Positions 25,361-37,737 of a stretch of DNA of 64,000 nt are shown here, piece after piece. Made by a program: the position numbers and the translations under genes. Under the pieces are notes generated by a model, which saw only the letters and a list, made by a program, of their open reading frames with translations, had not been told where the DNA came from and searched no databases. Origin of the DNA: Syngnathus acus (Eukaryota > Chordata > Actinopteri > Syngnathiformes > Syngnathidae); assembly GCF_901709675.1 (NCBI RefSeq), contig NC_051105.1, positions 3,277,104 to 3,341,103 on the forward strand, read 5' to 3'. Position 1 is the first letter of the stretch, and every line of letters starts with the position of its first letter.

Positions 25361-28300
25361 TCACGCGCCCCCTTCGGCTCTGTTGGTGCCGCACTGGGGC
25401 ACCTGATAGGTGGGGTCGTGTCCCGTGGCGGTTTTGGGTGTGTCGTATGCCGACTGGCTGCCATCTGTCCGTGCCAGCAGCAATGTGGCGGGCGCGGCTC
25501 CTGACAAATGGCGGCCCATGTCCACCACGATGGGCGTGGCGTACTCAGCCCCCGAGGCGGGCAGGGGCTCCGCGTAGGCGTGATAGACATCTGGGGAGAT
25601 GGGGGCGTCGTACAGGTCGGGGTCGCTGTAACTCGGGTCGGGACTCTCGTCGGGTTTAAAGGTGGACCGGGCACCCAGTGTTGTTACGCCGCTCACCAGG
25701 GGCTCTGCGTATTCTGTACAAAAGCAATCAATGAAAATGATAAGATCATCAACATTGTCTCATAAGCATCTACAATTTTTTTCTTTGTTTTTTGATTCAA
25801 ATTTAATTTGATGGTGCATGTTTTTTATTAGACAGCATAACCATATTTATAAGAAAATATTTTTTGGAATGTTGCGTTAAAAACATGTAGACCACTGCCA
25901 CCTGCTGGTATGTTCCTTTACTAGTAGCTGCACAGTAGACTCCAATAAGACTTCTTTCAAACAAAGCTTTTGCAACAATAGTCAAGAATGTCAGAGGACT
26001 AGACAGTCTATCAGTTGCAGTTCATACTTAGTTTTTAGAAGGAGCCTGTTAAATGTTGAAATTATTATTTATTAGGAGGTCTTACCTGAAAGCAATACTT
26101 CAGTAAAAGTACATGAAAATAATTTTGGTACAATTTGCAGTCACCTTGTAGAATATTAGTAAAAGAAATACAAGTAGAATGATGGCATTTATTTCAAAGC
26201 GGCGCCACAACTGGTACCTGCGGGTTCGGCGTGCAGTCTCGGAACGGCGCCCCTCGCCGTAAGCCGGCCCACCTCGCTGCTGCTATAGCGGACAGAGTCC
26301 TCCACCTCCACCATTTTGGACGGCAGTAACTGCTTCATACTTTTCCACCAGTCTGCAAGGAAAACAGCAAATTCTAAATTGGAAGTTGTCAGAGACGACG
26401 GCAAAAAAATGAGGGCGATGACACACCAGTGCGATTCCAGTGAGGAAGATCATACGTTCCTTCGGAGCTCTTCTTCCTGTAAACCGAGATGCCGAGTCAT
26501 AAAAACAATGTGGTTGTTTTTTGTTTTTGACAAGTCATGATGAGAGAATACTCACCGGCTCCTCCAGTGCCAAGCACATACCACCAGCAAGATGAGTGCT
26601 GTCAACACCATGACCAAAACAGGCACAAGGACAGCAGCCAGCGCCACATCTGAGCTCCAAAAGAAGGATTACAATTAACTTACTGACTTTTATTTTATTT
26701 TTCAAACGTACCTTTGCCAGTGAGAGGCGGCATGGTGGTGTTTCTGATATCCGGAGGTGGTGTGGTCTTGCTGAAGGTACGTGGGCGTTTTGTGGCTGCC
26801 GGGCGTGGGGTGAAACGGGGAGGCGGGACCATCCTGGGCTCCATAGCCTTCCTCGCTGCGGAGAACATCTGACACTTGAGCTACCTTATAACCAGTCGCT
26901 ATGCTTCTCTTTGTAAAGGTGAATCCTGATTGAGCGTCTATTTTCACCGGAAGACATGTTTTGTTTGGGGGACGATTTTGTTACGAGCAACACCATTAAG
27001 TAGCGCAGTTTGATTGACAAAAATTGACGTCGTGTCTGATGAATTCACACCGTACCAAATCTTTGCAATTTCACCCATTTGTGTTTTCAGATTAATACTG
27101 CATTTGTGGAAGATGAGTTAAGCAGCGACATTCGCCCATTATTATTCATCTCAGGGGGCAGCCATATTGCCACTTGCTGTCGATTGAAAATAACATCACA
27201 GGTTCTAGGTGGCGACTGTGATGTCATTTCGAGTTGACAGCAAGTGGCAAAATGGCCGCCCCCTGAAATGGCTACAACCAGGTAGATTTTCCCGTTTAAT
27301 CCATATTCCGCAAACGAAACATTAATCACACCACTTTGTTTTGACTAGTTGGGCTGCACTTAACATTCTTACAAAACAAATATTTAGGTTAACTCCCCAT
27401 TTAAAGCCATGTCTAATAATATAAAAATATACTTTGCCACCATATTGGGGCCAAAGAACTGAGATATTTCTGTAGGTTATCAGTCTTTTGCCTCTTATTA
27501 TAGAAAACAATATTTTGCTGCCATCAGGTGGCATTTATAGGCAAATACTAAACATTATAGGCTGGCTTTAATTAATTGCAGATTTTTCATGACAGGGCTC
27601 TGCCTTTAACACTGTATACCAATTCAAACCATGCCAATTGGTAAAACCTGGTCAGAAGAAAATGTACCAAACTGAATCAAAAGGTACCGTGGGCAAAGAA
27701 ACTTAACGTTTTTTTTGATATGTTAAAGATACCTAGAACAATACATAAACCGTACCACTCACACAGCATCATAAACGGTGCCGTTTGGTAAACACGGGAA
27801 AGTGAGCTGGCATTAAAATAAAAGCACCACCCCTGTTGAGCATTTTGCTCTCACCTAAAGACACTTGGCATCCGAGCAGCTCCACCTTGATAGCGATCCT
27901 CTGCTGCCACCAGGTTGGATTAATCCTCAGGTAGCGCGCCTCGATGGGGGGGATGAAATTATTCCTGACCTCATCCTGGTAGTTGATGTTGCCTTGGAAA
28001 ATCTGAAATCACAACAAAAGTCTCCAGAATCCCAATGGTGACATTCCCAGAACAGGCCGCTTAATCCATATCTATTCATTATTAAAAGCCACGTGCCCAT
28101 CCAAGCACTCTACTCAAACCACTCATTTCCTGAGAAACCATGAGTCAATACTCGTTGCTATGGCAACAGAGCCAAGTCTGCAACCCCTCGGCCATCTAAA
28201 GAACCATTTTTTTCCTGTCAATTTGCTCAACATGGATGCCGGTGACGTTATTGATGAACCGATTAGCTGCTAGTGTTACCATGTCTTGCGTGGAGTTGGC

Positions 28301-31300
28301 TTCCTTGTAGCACAGCCACCGCTCGCCGTCGTGACTGAAAAGGACGCGGTATGCCGACACGTAGTACGGGTATTCCCTCAGCGTAGAGCCTGTGCTGGTG
28401 ATGCCTTCACGCAACAAAAAAAGAAAATATCATTTTACTACAAAGAAGAAAAGGCTTCACACATGCTTGATAATCATTTCAGATTTTTTTTTTTTTAAAT
28501 GTCTGGGACAACCAGTGTTACAGCTACTGAGTTATCAAGGGACCGAGCTCTGATACAAGTAGCATAAAAAAAAAACATGAGCAATAGACGTCATTTGAAA
28601 AGGTTTCAAATGCGCCTTTTGGGATATTTTGGTTGCCTCTGTACCTGTGATCCTCTTCTGTCGTTTTAGGTCCACCTGCAGCCACTGGTGTTGGTCGTTG
28701 TGGGAGGGCGCCCAGGGCAGCCCCGCCTTATTTAGCCGAGCTCCCGACGGCGCCCACACGCTGACCTGACCCGCCACGTCATTCCACTCCCACACGGACG
28801 AGGCGGAGATCTGAATATCTGCCACACCACCGGACCCTAATCCCAGCGTTCCATAGCAGCCTGAAAGCAGTAATTCCAAAAATATTTTTTTCTTAAGGGG
28901 GGGGGGGGGGGGGGGGGGGGTATCCTTTTACATTGTTCAAGTCATGTGACACATACCGTTTGTCCTAAAGGTGAAGAGACTGTTTGACAGTGTTCCTCTG
29001 AGGGACAATAAAAAGTACATTAGTGGTGACAAATCCACATTTTCTTCCAATTTCTGTAAAGCCAGGCTTCCGAATACATTTTGTTCATGTGCGATTCTTT
29101 TTCTTTCTTACCCAGTGGACGTGACGTTGTTGGCCAGTGTGCCCTTATACTGCGGGATCCCTTTACTGCTAACCACATGGATCCTGCCCCCCACGGCGTT
29201 GGATACCACGCCAGCGTGCACAGCAGCCAAACACAGCGGAGATGACTAGACAGGTATGATAGAGAGACAAAAATATCGATGAAGAATGTTGTCATTCACA
29301 CATCAGGGTTTCCCAACCCAAAACAATCAACCTTCAGTTGTATGAGCCTACTTGATCTGGGACTGGAAATTGTTTAGGTGCTGCTGTGTTGGTTGGCAAA
29401 AGACAAGCTGTTCTAGTTATTTTGTAAAATTAATATATCGTCAAAGTACAACAGACATAGCAACTTTCATTCAAAACTGATGAGAATAAAAATAAAATAA
29501 TAGGATTTTAAAAAGGCGGGGGGGTTGGACGTTCATAAACCATGCTGATTCGTTTTTTTAATCTATAGAATACATTCTGTACATAATGAAAGAAAATAAA
29601 GATAAAAATACATAGATAAAAGTGAGTATTTATCCATCCATCGCCTAGTGGAATCGAACCCGCACCCTCCTAACTGTAAGGCAGACGTGCTAACCAGTGC
29701 CCCACTGAGCCGCCTAATGAATATTTAATTACACAAAATATCAAATTTTAAAAAATCATAATTGTATATAGTAAATAATACATACATAAAAAAATGCACA
29801 TATATAGAATAACTATCTGACCATTATTTTTAATTATAGAAAATGAAAATCTTATAAATACTTTAAGTTAAATCAACACATCTGACAGTGAAAATAAAAA
29901 CGAAGCATTTCTCATGAGGACTGTGCATGATTTCAAGCGCGTGATGATATTCACACTGCGGCAGATGGGATGCCTATGACTCGCTGTGATGTCACATCTA
30001 TTTGGTGAGAACGCTCGAGTGTCTCAGGTAGTGAATCACCCAGCCGGATGCATTCCAATTTCAATGTGCTACCCTAAACACAAAAGAGAGCCTTCCTGGG
30101 AACAGCTGGGATTTTTCTTTTTTTCTTTTTTAATGGCTGGAAAAGGCCAACCGGAGGAATTTGGCGCTAACGAGTTGTGAGCCGACCCCGCGGAGTGACG
30201 AGTGTGTTTACACACATGTACTTATTCACATGCACGCCGCAGGCAATCAACACTTGCCCAATAACTGCTTCAAATTTCCCATACACATACGCCACTTCCC
30301 GAACTATGTTTAAGTGGGCTGGCCATAGCTGCGTTAGCGCTAAAAAAACTGTGTGACATCTTAAAACCACACGACACAATCATCATTCGCCTGCAAATCA
30401 CACAGCAAAACTATATCACACCATCCCTAAAAAATATGCATTTAATCCAGCAATAGCCTGGATGTTATTTTCACTGGCGGAGGCAAAACTTCATCCTGGC
30501 AAATTAAACTTTGTCAATTAATACAGCTGGACCCTGCATGTGGCGGCCTCTCACTGAGTCAGCTGGGATGGGCTCCTAGATGGATGTTTAGTTTCTCACT
30601 CCAGAGACCCAACTAGGCGTACAAAAGATATTCAAATGATGGCACCTTATTAGTATCTGTCAATAAAACGGCACTACACTGAATTAAATCAAATTGTATC
30701 GCTTGAAGGTCAACTGGAGAGCTGCACCCTGCCGCCAACGCAGTGTCAATGTGTCAGGCCTCCGTAATAATATGATGGTGATGGGAGGAGACACACACAT
30801 GCATACATACATAGACACACACATACCGTATATGACACGCAGACACAGTGAGGTGTTGTCCAGCATGTCAGCTGCACTGAGTCACTCTCCGAGAACACGC
30901 CGCAGCTGTACTGGATTAGGAGCGCTTTTCTTCTGGGCCAAAGTATTATCTCACCTCCGTTTCACCCCTCTGACCCGGACCCTCCTCTATTCCTAAGGGG
31001 CGCCCCACTCCCTCCAAATCCAGCCCATTACCACCACCTACCCCTCCCCTCCTTCGTTCTCCCGTCACTCGGCGAACACCCTCCTCCTTCAGTCGAATCA
31101 TGCGGTGGTGACATCATCGCACCCCCGCAAAGTCAGATACCGAAAAGAAGAGACCGGCTTACAACACAAATTCCATTCGGAATATTCTGCTCGGATCAAG
31201 CCCCTTCCCATCAAGATTTATTTTGAATGTCATGTCGAATGTTAATCCAAGCGTGACGCATAAACACGCAAGTACTAATTAGATCATTAGTTTTAGTGTC

Positions 31301-34300
31301 CATGAAAACACTGTATCTGATCAAAATTTGAATCCAAACTCTGATGGGATTGAAAAAAAAAAGAAGAAAGAAACAGCCACTGTAGTCATCATTGACTTTG
31401 CTTAATTTCATTTTGACTTGACATTTCTCAGCATTTACACTCAATTTTTTGTAACTACTAATTGTTGGGGTGTATTTGAAATGAACAAGTTGCTTTGATA
31501 TGCTTTGACGTAGTAATCACATTTTTAAGTTCTCTATTCATTTCTTTCTTTGGCACTTTGACTACTATAGCAACATTCACATGAACTGCAGCTACTAACC
31601 CTAAGATTGATTTCAATCGAATTTACAAATCATAATGCGATGTACAAGCCAAATTTTTAGGCCTATATTCATTTCTTTCTTTTGGCATTTTGACTTGCTG
31701 TCTACATTTCTCAGCATTCAACAATAGTTGAATAAAGTCACATAGTTTAATGAAAGAAAGACAATGCTATAATTTATAACGGGTAATTTGACATTTGTGA
31801 GTCACTTTGTGGCATTTACTAGCCTAACGTGAGCGACATGTACCAGCGTGTCCTGACGAACCAGATGTCAGTTGGCGTTTTAACGCGCCAACTGCAGTAA
31901 ATCGCATCAGTCCCAGCTTATTGCGTTAGCGTTCCGGTTAACTAGATAGCGGACCGAAATGAAATAGGTCAGTTGGAATCAAAACAGACAGAAAGCTAAT
32001 AAGCGTGGGAGTGACAACCACATTGGGGAAAAACAACAAGAGACGGATTTCGAGCATTTCAAGAGGCGCTCGATATCATATCGATTTGAGTTCAATATTA
32101 AATGTAGAACAAAATTTTTGTTTTAATATTTAAAAATCATTTTAATGCATTAACACTGTTAAAAGGTTACTTTGTACAGTGAATACGATTTTTTATTTAT
32201 TCCCTAAACCTTTAAATGTTTTGGTCTTTCCGGTGCTGATAATTCCCCAGATTTAAACAATACTTCCGGCAGTTCTGGGTCGTCGTGCGAAATGTGCTAT
32301 ATGATAACCACAGTGACTCTACAAGATTTCTATGGAGAAAATGTGTCCTGATTTATAATTGGCAAAAAAGAAACTTTTGATCACCTCTCGGTATCCAGTC
32401 GGTATCGTTCCGGAAACCTCCTCTGTTGACGTCAAGCATCCGGCTGGACAGTATTTGCTTGGGAAGAGAGAGAATGAAAATGAACGTCAGACAAAAACAA
32501 GCCAACCTTATTGCTACTCAAATTTCAAGGTGTTTACCTAAACTCCGCCTCGGGGAAATCACTTCCTTTGTGTAGGCATGTGATGAGATCTAGAGTAAAC
32601 AATGTCAGAACAGGTTAAGGTCAACAATCGACAACAATTAGCGTCATGTTGTCTTACAAGCATTTTCGACAGTTGTGCTCGAGCCAGCGCCTTTCCAGGA
32701 AGTGTTGAATTTTAAATCACAATACATATAATACAACCTGCCACTAGCAGTTTGTGTGCATTCTGTTCCCACTAAATTTGAGTATAAATGCTTTTTTTGT
32801 CTATATTGGCCCTGTAATTGACTTTATATTAGAGTAAGACAGTTCGTCTTTCTTACAGCATCTCCAGTTGGTCCAAAATGTGCACATTATCCCAATTCAG
32901 GCTCCGAGAATTTTTTTTAGAGATTATTTAAAGATACTTCTATTTGTTTTCAAATCTTAAAATGGCCCTTTGCAGCTTATCTCTAACGAAGAAACATTCC
33001 TATTCGATGGCTTTCGATAACAAAAAGTATGAAGGGAGGTTTACCTGTGTGTTCTGTGGTGGAGTAGGACAGGTAGAATCCACGTCCAGTGTGATGTCTC
33101 CCGCTCATGAATTGTACTGTGATTTGATTGCCAGCGGACTCTATTAGTTTGTTCACCTTCACGTTCAAGCCGCAGTACTTCGCTGTCGTATGACAAAAGT
33201 CATGTTATTCAAAAAACTATGTAATAGGTTTTTTCTTCAAAAGAAAAGCATGAGCGTCCACTTACCAATTTCGCTCCTGGTAGGTCCGATGCCATTGTAC
33301 AGGCGGAGGTAGTTGACCTGGCAGTCACCGTCGTCAATGTCCAGCTCAGCGAAGCAGAAGTGGATCCTGGTGCCAGGGGGCACGCTGATCTCCCACTCGC
33401 AGACCGTGTTGTTGGGGTACGGCCCCGGGTAGCCCAGCGACGACAGCGTCCCACTACTCGGGCCCAGCACTGTGGGTCCGCAGCCATCACCTGCACAAAA
33501 ACAACAATCAACAGGTGACTTTTTGCGACACTTCTCCCCTCAATTGATAATACATGATCTTGTAACTCACTAGAGCATAAAAACTGTTTCTTTGGCTATT
33601 TAGCAACTCATTTTCCAGCTAACCTCCAACATGATCCAGTACCTCACAAACCTCAGTTAAGGATTAATTTAAGCTTTTCCTTTGGCTTTTTTTTTTTTTT
33701 TCACGTCAGTTATTCCGAAAGATGGACAGCCATTGTGCACAACACACAATTTTTCACCAAATCCAGAAAGGTCAGCAGAGATCATTAAATAACTAACTTG
33801 TGGCGTTAGCTCTTTCTTTGTATTTTTTTTGCAACACGACATCCAGAGAACTGCCGTTGTGCATGATGTCACATGTGAAATCTGGAGAGACCAGCATATC
33901 TGGTCAGACTTCAGTTTAGCAATGTTTCCACGTCCTTGGCTTTTTTTACAACCCTTATGCCACAACAATGGTCATGCAAGACCAATCTATTCACATTATT
34001 TCCTATGGGAATGTTTAAGTCAAAGACTTGTTTTTGAACTCGGAGGATCCACTGTAATCCCTTTTGCAGCTGCAAAACACGAGCTAACCGTAAGCGATTC
34101 ATCAAAAAGTGCAACTTAAGTCAAGTTGTGACCTTAAAGACTTTTTTTTTTTTGTACAGGGGGAGCTGAAGTGTGTTTATCTGTGTTATGCAAGAGCTTC
34201 TCGGTGGACATTATCCAGCTGAAGAGGACAAAAACAAAAGCCTCTTTCCCAGCTCTGACTCACTGCAATGTTCACCAGCAGCTCATGTTACCTTCCTAAT

Positions 34301-35147
34301 AACTCACAAGACTACTTTTAAACCAACTGTCCCCCTTATGGCCGTTAGGTATCACATTAGTTGCAAGACGTTTGAGCTGCAATTATAAATTATGACAATT
34401 TTGTCCACGTGTTTACAGTAATGCCCCCCCCCACACACACACACACACAGTTTAACCCACCCCCAAACTTCACTCACCTGAGTTTGCCTATTAAAATGTA
34501 ACCCTCATTTTGCTCAAACGTGCCCGAAGCAGATCCAAACATATTAAATGCAAAATTTATGTTTGCAAAGCACCGTAAACACGTGGAAACATGAGCAACT
34601 AGTGTGATTGGAGCTGGGGGGGAAAGGCCACAACATGCCCGACATGTGCTGCTGTCTCGTATTGGCGAAAAAGCAGCGATGCCCCTTTAACACTTGGAGC
34701 CTTTCGAAAGATCCGTTCTCCATTTGATCATTTCATAGAAGTTGTGGGTGATCATCTGCATCTTAAATTATTCTACGAACGCTTTACTTGAAATCGGCGA
34801 TCGTGAAAGCCCCCAAGCGGTCCGCGTGCCGAAAGAAAACAGCGTGAACAAAACCGGTTCTCCTGGTTTGAGCGCAACGAATGCATGGCGGCGGCTTGCG
34901 GAAAGCGGTTGAAAACCAAACGGAATTCCGCCCACCAAAATGGCCATGTTAGGACACAAGTCAACTGTTGGGTGCATTAGGAAGGCAATTTGTGTGTTCC
35001 CCCACTTCTCACAGCACTCACTGCGGACTTTTCGCACCCACCTTTCTGCGCCCTGCAGCCTTCCGCGGTGAGGATGATGACGAGGATCGACAGGACGAGA
35101 ACCCCGGCCCCTGTCGGCCCCCTGCCCACCATTACCGCTCCTTCCAT
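25361..35147 (-). CDS. dcbld2: Discoidin, CUB and LCCL domain-containing protein 2 (15 exons, 677 aa)
   Basis: Minus-strand exons: 35147-35042, 33490-33266, 33182-33045, 32589-32538, 32457-32385, 29245-29112, 28997-28957, 28860-28645, 28404-28280, 28002-27855, 26855-26712, 26649-26556, 26476-26427, 26352-26218, 25713-25361. All phases close over 2034 nt. Order of parts: signal peptide (hydrophobic [11 protein letters not shown]); CUB at about 39-153 ([15 protein letters not shown]); LCCL at about 158-250 ([29 protein letters not shown]); F5/8 type C at about 257-415 (GCYGTLG to VELLGCQ); a Pro/Thr stalk; TM at about 469-493 ([16 protein letters not shown], nearly invariant in the family). The cytoplasmic tail has eight YxxP motifs (YDLP, YAEP twice, YSDP, YDAP, YATP, YDTP, YQVP), the type that bind CRK/CRKL SH2 domains. 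It is a type I plasma-membrane receptor-like protein (ESDN/CLCP1). Human is 775 aa; the stalk and tail are shorter here. Confidence 0.94.
27094..27325. mobile_element. Fold-back MITE, full copy
   Basis: A long imperfect palindrome. The left arm is 'ctgcatttgtggaagatgag', then 'ctcagggggcagccat', then 'cttgctgtcgattgaaaat', then 'catcacag'. The right arm is the mirror image: 'ctgtgatgtcat', 'gagttgacagcaagtgg', 'atggccgccccctga'. The stem is about 55 bp at its best, and the outer part is more diverged. There is no ORF. It is the same family as 3236-3410. It lies in dcbld2 intron 10. Confidence 0.7.
28897..28920. repeat. Poly(G) run of 24 in a 96-bp dcbld2 intron
   Basis: Twenty-four consecutive G on the plus strand, which is C24 in the dcbld2 pre-mRNA. 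It lies 34-57 nt before the acceptor of the exon that starts at 28860. The intron (28956-28861) is only 96 bp, so the tract takes up a quarter of it. The length may be an assembly or polymerase-slippage estimate. Confidence 0.8.
29642..29714 (-). repeat. tRNA-like SINE head
   Basis: On the minus strand the piece reads ggcggctcagtgg..., then ttagcacgtctgcc, then an exact B box GGTTCGATTCC (29660-29650). It keeps the spacing of RNA polymerase III internal promoters. It lacks a proper anticodon arm and a tRNA fold, so it is a tRNA-derived SINE head rather than a tRNA gene. It is in dcbld2 intron 5. Confidence 0.7.
29720..32380. other. dcbld2 intron 5, nothing further recognised
   Basis: AT-rich intron interior with a short CA run (30790-30826). 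The T/C-rich patch at 30940-31090 has no exon signature. Open frames of 60-100 codons here have no recognisable product. Confidence 0.5.
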
Positions 35148-35350
35148 AGTAGCAGCCTGCAGTCCAAATGCATACTGCTCGCTTCTGGAGCGCCGGTCGC
35201 ACACTGCTCCGATCGAAGTGGACCACGCGGGCCGACGTTTAGATCCACGCGAGCGGATCCGAGTGTGGCTTGTCCACCCCACCCCCGTGGATGTTATTCT
35301 GCCCCGCTATGATGATCCAGTGATTCGCGACTCTTGGTATGGAGGTTAGC
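35148..35350 (-). promoter_or_regulatory. dcbld2 promoter / 5' UTR region
   Basis: Directly upstream of the dcbld2 ATG (minus strand), base composition switches to GC- and CpG-rich. A GC/CACC box (cacccacccccg-like, 35275-35286) suits Sp/KLF factors. No TATA box was seen. The CpG content contrasts with the AT-rich flanks, which supports a promoter here. The start site is not determined. Confidence 0.4.
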
Positions 35351-35595
35351 ACACATACAGCCACAAGCAATCTAAAGGGGCTACTTCCTCCATTAAAGCT
35401 CCACCCCCTGGAACTCGCTCACGCACATTTGACACCCCCGCAAGTCCAAAGGGCAAATCCACCTTGAAATTTATTTGGCCCCAGGAGAAATACAGTCACT
35501 TCCAAAGGCAATTTTGTTTTTGTTTCATACTGAAGACTACATTTGGGTTCCGGATCAATTGATGAACATGAGATCAAAGTTGTATTTGTGTTATT

Positions 35596-36368
35596 TACCG
35601 TTTTTTTCCATGTATAATGTGCCCCCATGTATAATACGCACCCTAAAAATGGCATGTCGATGCTGGAAAAAAGCCTGTACCCATGTATAATACGCACCCA
35701 AATTCACCCAAAGTCCCAATGATCGTCACACACGCATCTGGGTGTGGTGAAATTTGTCCTCTGCATTTGACCCATCCCCGTGTGATTTTGATCCATCCCT
35801 TGGGGGAGAGGGGAGCAGTGAGCAGCAGCGGAGGCGCGCTCGGGAATCATTTGGTGATCTAACCCCCCAATTCCAACCCTTAATGCTGAGTGCCAAGCAG
35901 GGAGGCAATGGGTCCCATTTTTATAGTCTTTGGTATGACCCGGCCGGGTTACTTAAGTCCGTAAACGTAAAATTATTTCAGAAAAAAGATCATCTTTGGG
36001 AACAACCGGATGTTATTCTGCCGGTCAGTATCACTGCGCATGCAGTAGCAAACTCAATAGCGAAGAAATATGTGAGACTCTCAACGGGATCACCAATATT
36101 TGAGTGATGTTCCAGTTATTTATCACAATTAGTTTACCAAGTCTGTGTTTTGAGTTCCTCCAATAAACCCTGGTCCAAGCTGCACTTGGTCGCCCCACTC
36201 CTTTCCACACTCCATCTGTGACAAGATTTTCTTCAAAAATTGTTGTACCATGATTTTCTTCCAAAAAAAAAATTAAATAAAAATTTTACCCATGTATAAT
36301 GCGCACCCCAGATTTTAGGACAATAAATTAGTTCAATTTTGCGCATTATACATGTGAAAAAAACGGTA
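35596..36368. mobile_element. MITE-like element with TACCGTTTTTTT termini and nested repeat
   Basis: The left end is TACCGTTTTTTTCCATGTAT (35596). The reverse complement of the right end is TACCGTTTTTTTCACATGTA (36368). Both run on into ataatg(t/c)gc. The motif catgtataat(g/a)(c/t)gcaccc recurs at 35610, 35628, 35679 and 36289 and, inverted, at 36340, in the manner of subterminal binding sites. Between them sits a second repeat (about 35718-35945) that has split the element. The TA edges suggest a TA target. No transposase ORF is present, and no gene is interrupted. Confidence 0.65.
35718..35945. repeat. Dispersed fish repeat nested in the MITE
   Basis: The stretch running from 'gggtgtggtgaaatttgtcc' through 'catttgacccatcccc', 'gagcagtgagcagcagcgg' and 'ccaagcagggaggcaatggg' to 'tatgacccggccggg' is one I recall as a highly repeated teleost sequence, often ending in a tRNA-like part. 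That last part is missing here. The identification is from memory; copy number in the host genome would confirm it. Confidence 0.55.
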
Positions 36369-37041
36369 CATTCTGGATGAACAACTCAGGACAAAGTGCC
36401 ATTTGTTTGAAACCACGGTGAGCAAAAGTATTGGAACGTGTGACAGCTGGGTGTTTCTAATTGCTCAGGTGTTGCCTTTTAGACGGCTTGCTTCAACGTT
36501 GCATAGTGCTTGTTAGTATAATGTGTGCTCCATTTGATGGTAGGCAAAAATGAAGACCACGGATCTGCAAAAAAGCAAACGATTTTGAAGGTAAGAGAAC
36601 ATCAATGCAAGGAAATTTGGAATGCCCTGAAACAAACTACTTGTGTACTGAGCAACATACTTTGAATAAACACATTGACAGGCCATACCAAAGGATGCAA
36701 ACCACTAATCGGCAAAAAGAATCAAAGGCCAGATTATGCAAAGTAACTGTACAGTGATGAGCCACAAAGGGGTGATGAGGCCAACATTAACATCGAGCAA
36801 AGTGATGGAAATGCCAGAACATATTATAAAGAACGTTTTGACTTTGATTTAAATTGAAAATAGGTTATGTTTCAATACAAAAGTTATATTATTGAGTAAT
36901 TCCAGTAAAAAAAATGTCATTCATCCAACTTTGTTCGACAGTAAGATCAGTGAAATAATCAAACTTCTTCATTGCTTTGCTGCAACCTAATGTCCATATT
37001 AAACTGATGATTTATTGTCCCATGTACAGCACCACAAAGTA

Positions 37042-37163
37042 GACTGAATTGGTCCAAACATTTGTTTTGGAAAGTCACTGGAGTGAGGAGTTCACATTTT
37101 CTGACTGAATTGGTCCAAACATTTGTTTTGGTAAATCACTGGAGTGAGGAGTTCACATTTTTT
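37042..37163. repeat. 61-bp tandem duplication (two copies)
   Basis: The unit starting gactgaattggtccaaacat occurs at 37042 and again at 37103 with only a few mismatches (gaaagtcactgg versus gtaaatcactgg). Two copies only, and no coding potential. Confidence 0.8.
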
Positions 37164-37434
37164 GTCACTGTCATGCAACGCTGGCATTCCATCAAAACAT
37201 TCTGCTTCTAAGCATCATGACTCATCGGGAAGATTGCCCTTTTATTATTTTTATTTTTCATTTTACAAGATGACATAATGACATGTTTCCAGCTGGATTC
37301 CATTTAGCTGCTGTCACACCAAAAGTCCATGCTAAGTGGAAATTAAAAACATCCCCCGCCAAACGTAAAGAAAGATTTAAAAATTACACCAATGGAAAAT
37401 TTAGATTTAAACATGAGGAGTGCATTCAAAATTC

Positions 37435-37490
37435 CATTTCGAACCTTAGACTCTGTGAGGCAGACATGCTCACCGCTAGTCCAACATGTT
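37435..37490 (-). repeat. tRNA-like SINE head fragment
   Basis: Minus strand: ctagcggtgagcatgtctgc, then ctcacagagtctaag, then gttcgaaatgg. This is the A-box/B-box layout of the SINE head at 29642-29714, but more diverged. Confidence 0.5.
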
Positions 37491-37737
37491 GTCATTCTTA
37501 TCATGAAATAATAAAAATGTTTTATTGTAAAACATTTTTGTTAAACCCCACTATCATCAAATTGTTAAACTGATCATGTAGTTATGTATATGGTATGAGT
37601 CTGGAAATATTTCATTACATTAAAAATACCAACTATACCAATAACATTAAAAATAAATTGTAATTTAATTAAATGTTAAAATTATTTACGCATTAATTTG
37701 TTTTTATAGTTAAGTACCCAATTATACCAATTACGCC

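Noticed and set aside
29642-29714. tRNA gene on the minus strand
   Set aside because: The B box is perfect, but acceptor and anticodon stems do not pair properly, and related copies occur at other loci. It is a SINE head.
35754-36107. 117-codon plus-strand frame
   Set aside because: Lies within the nested dispersed repeat and the MITE remnant.
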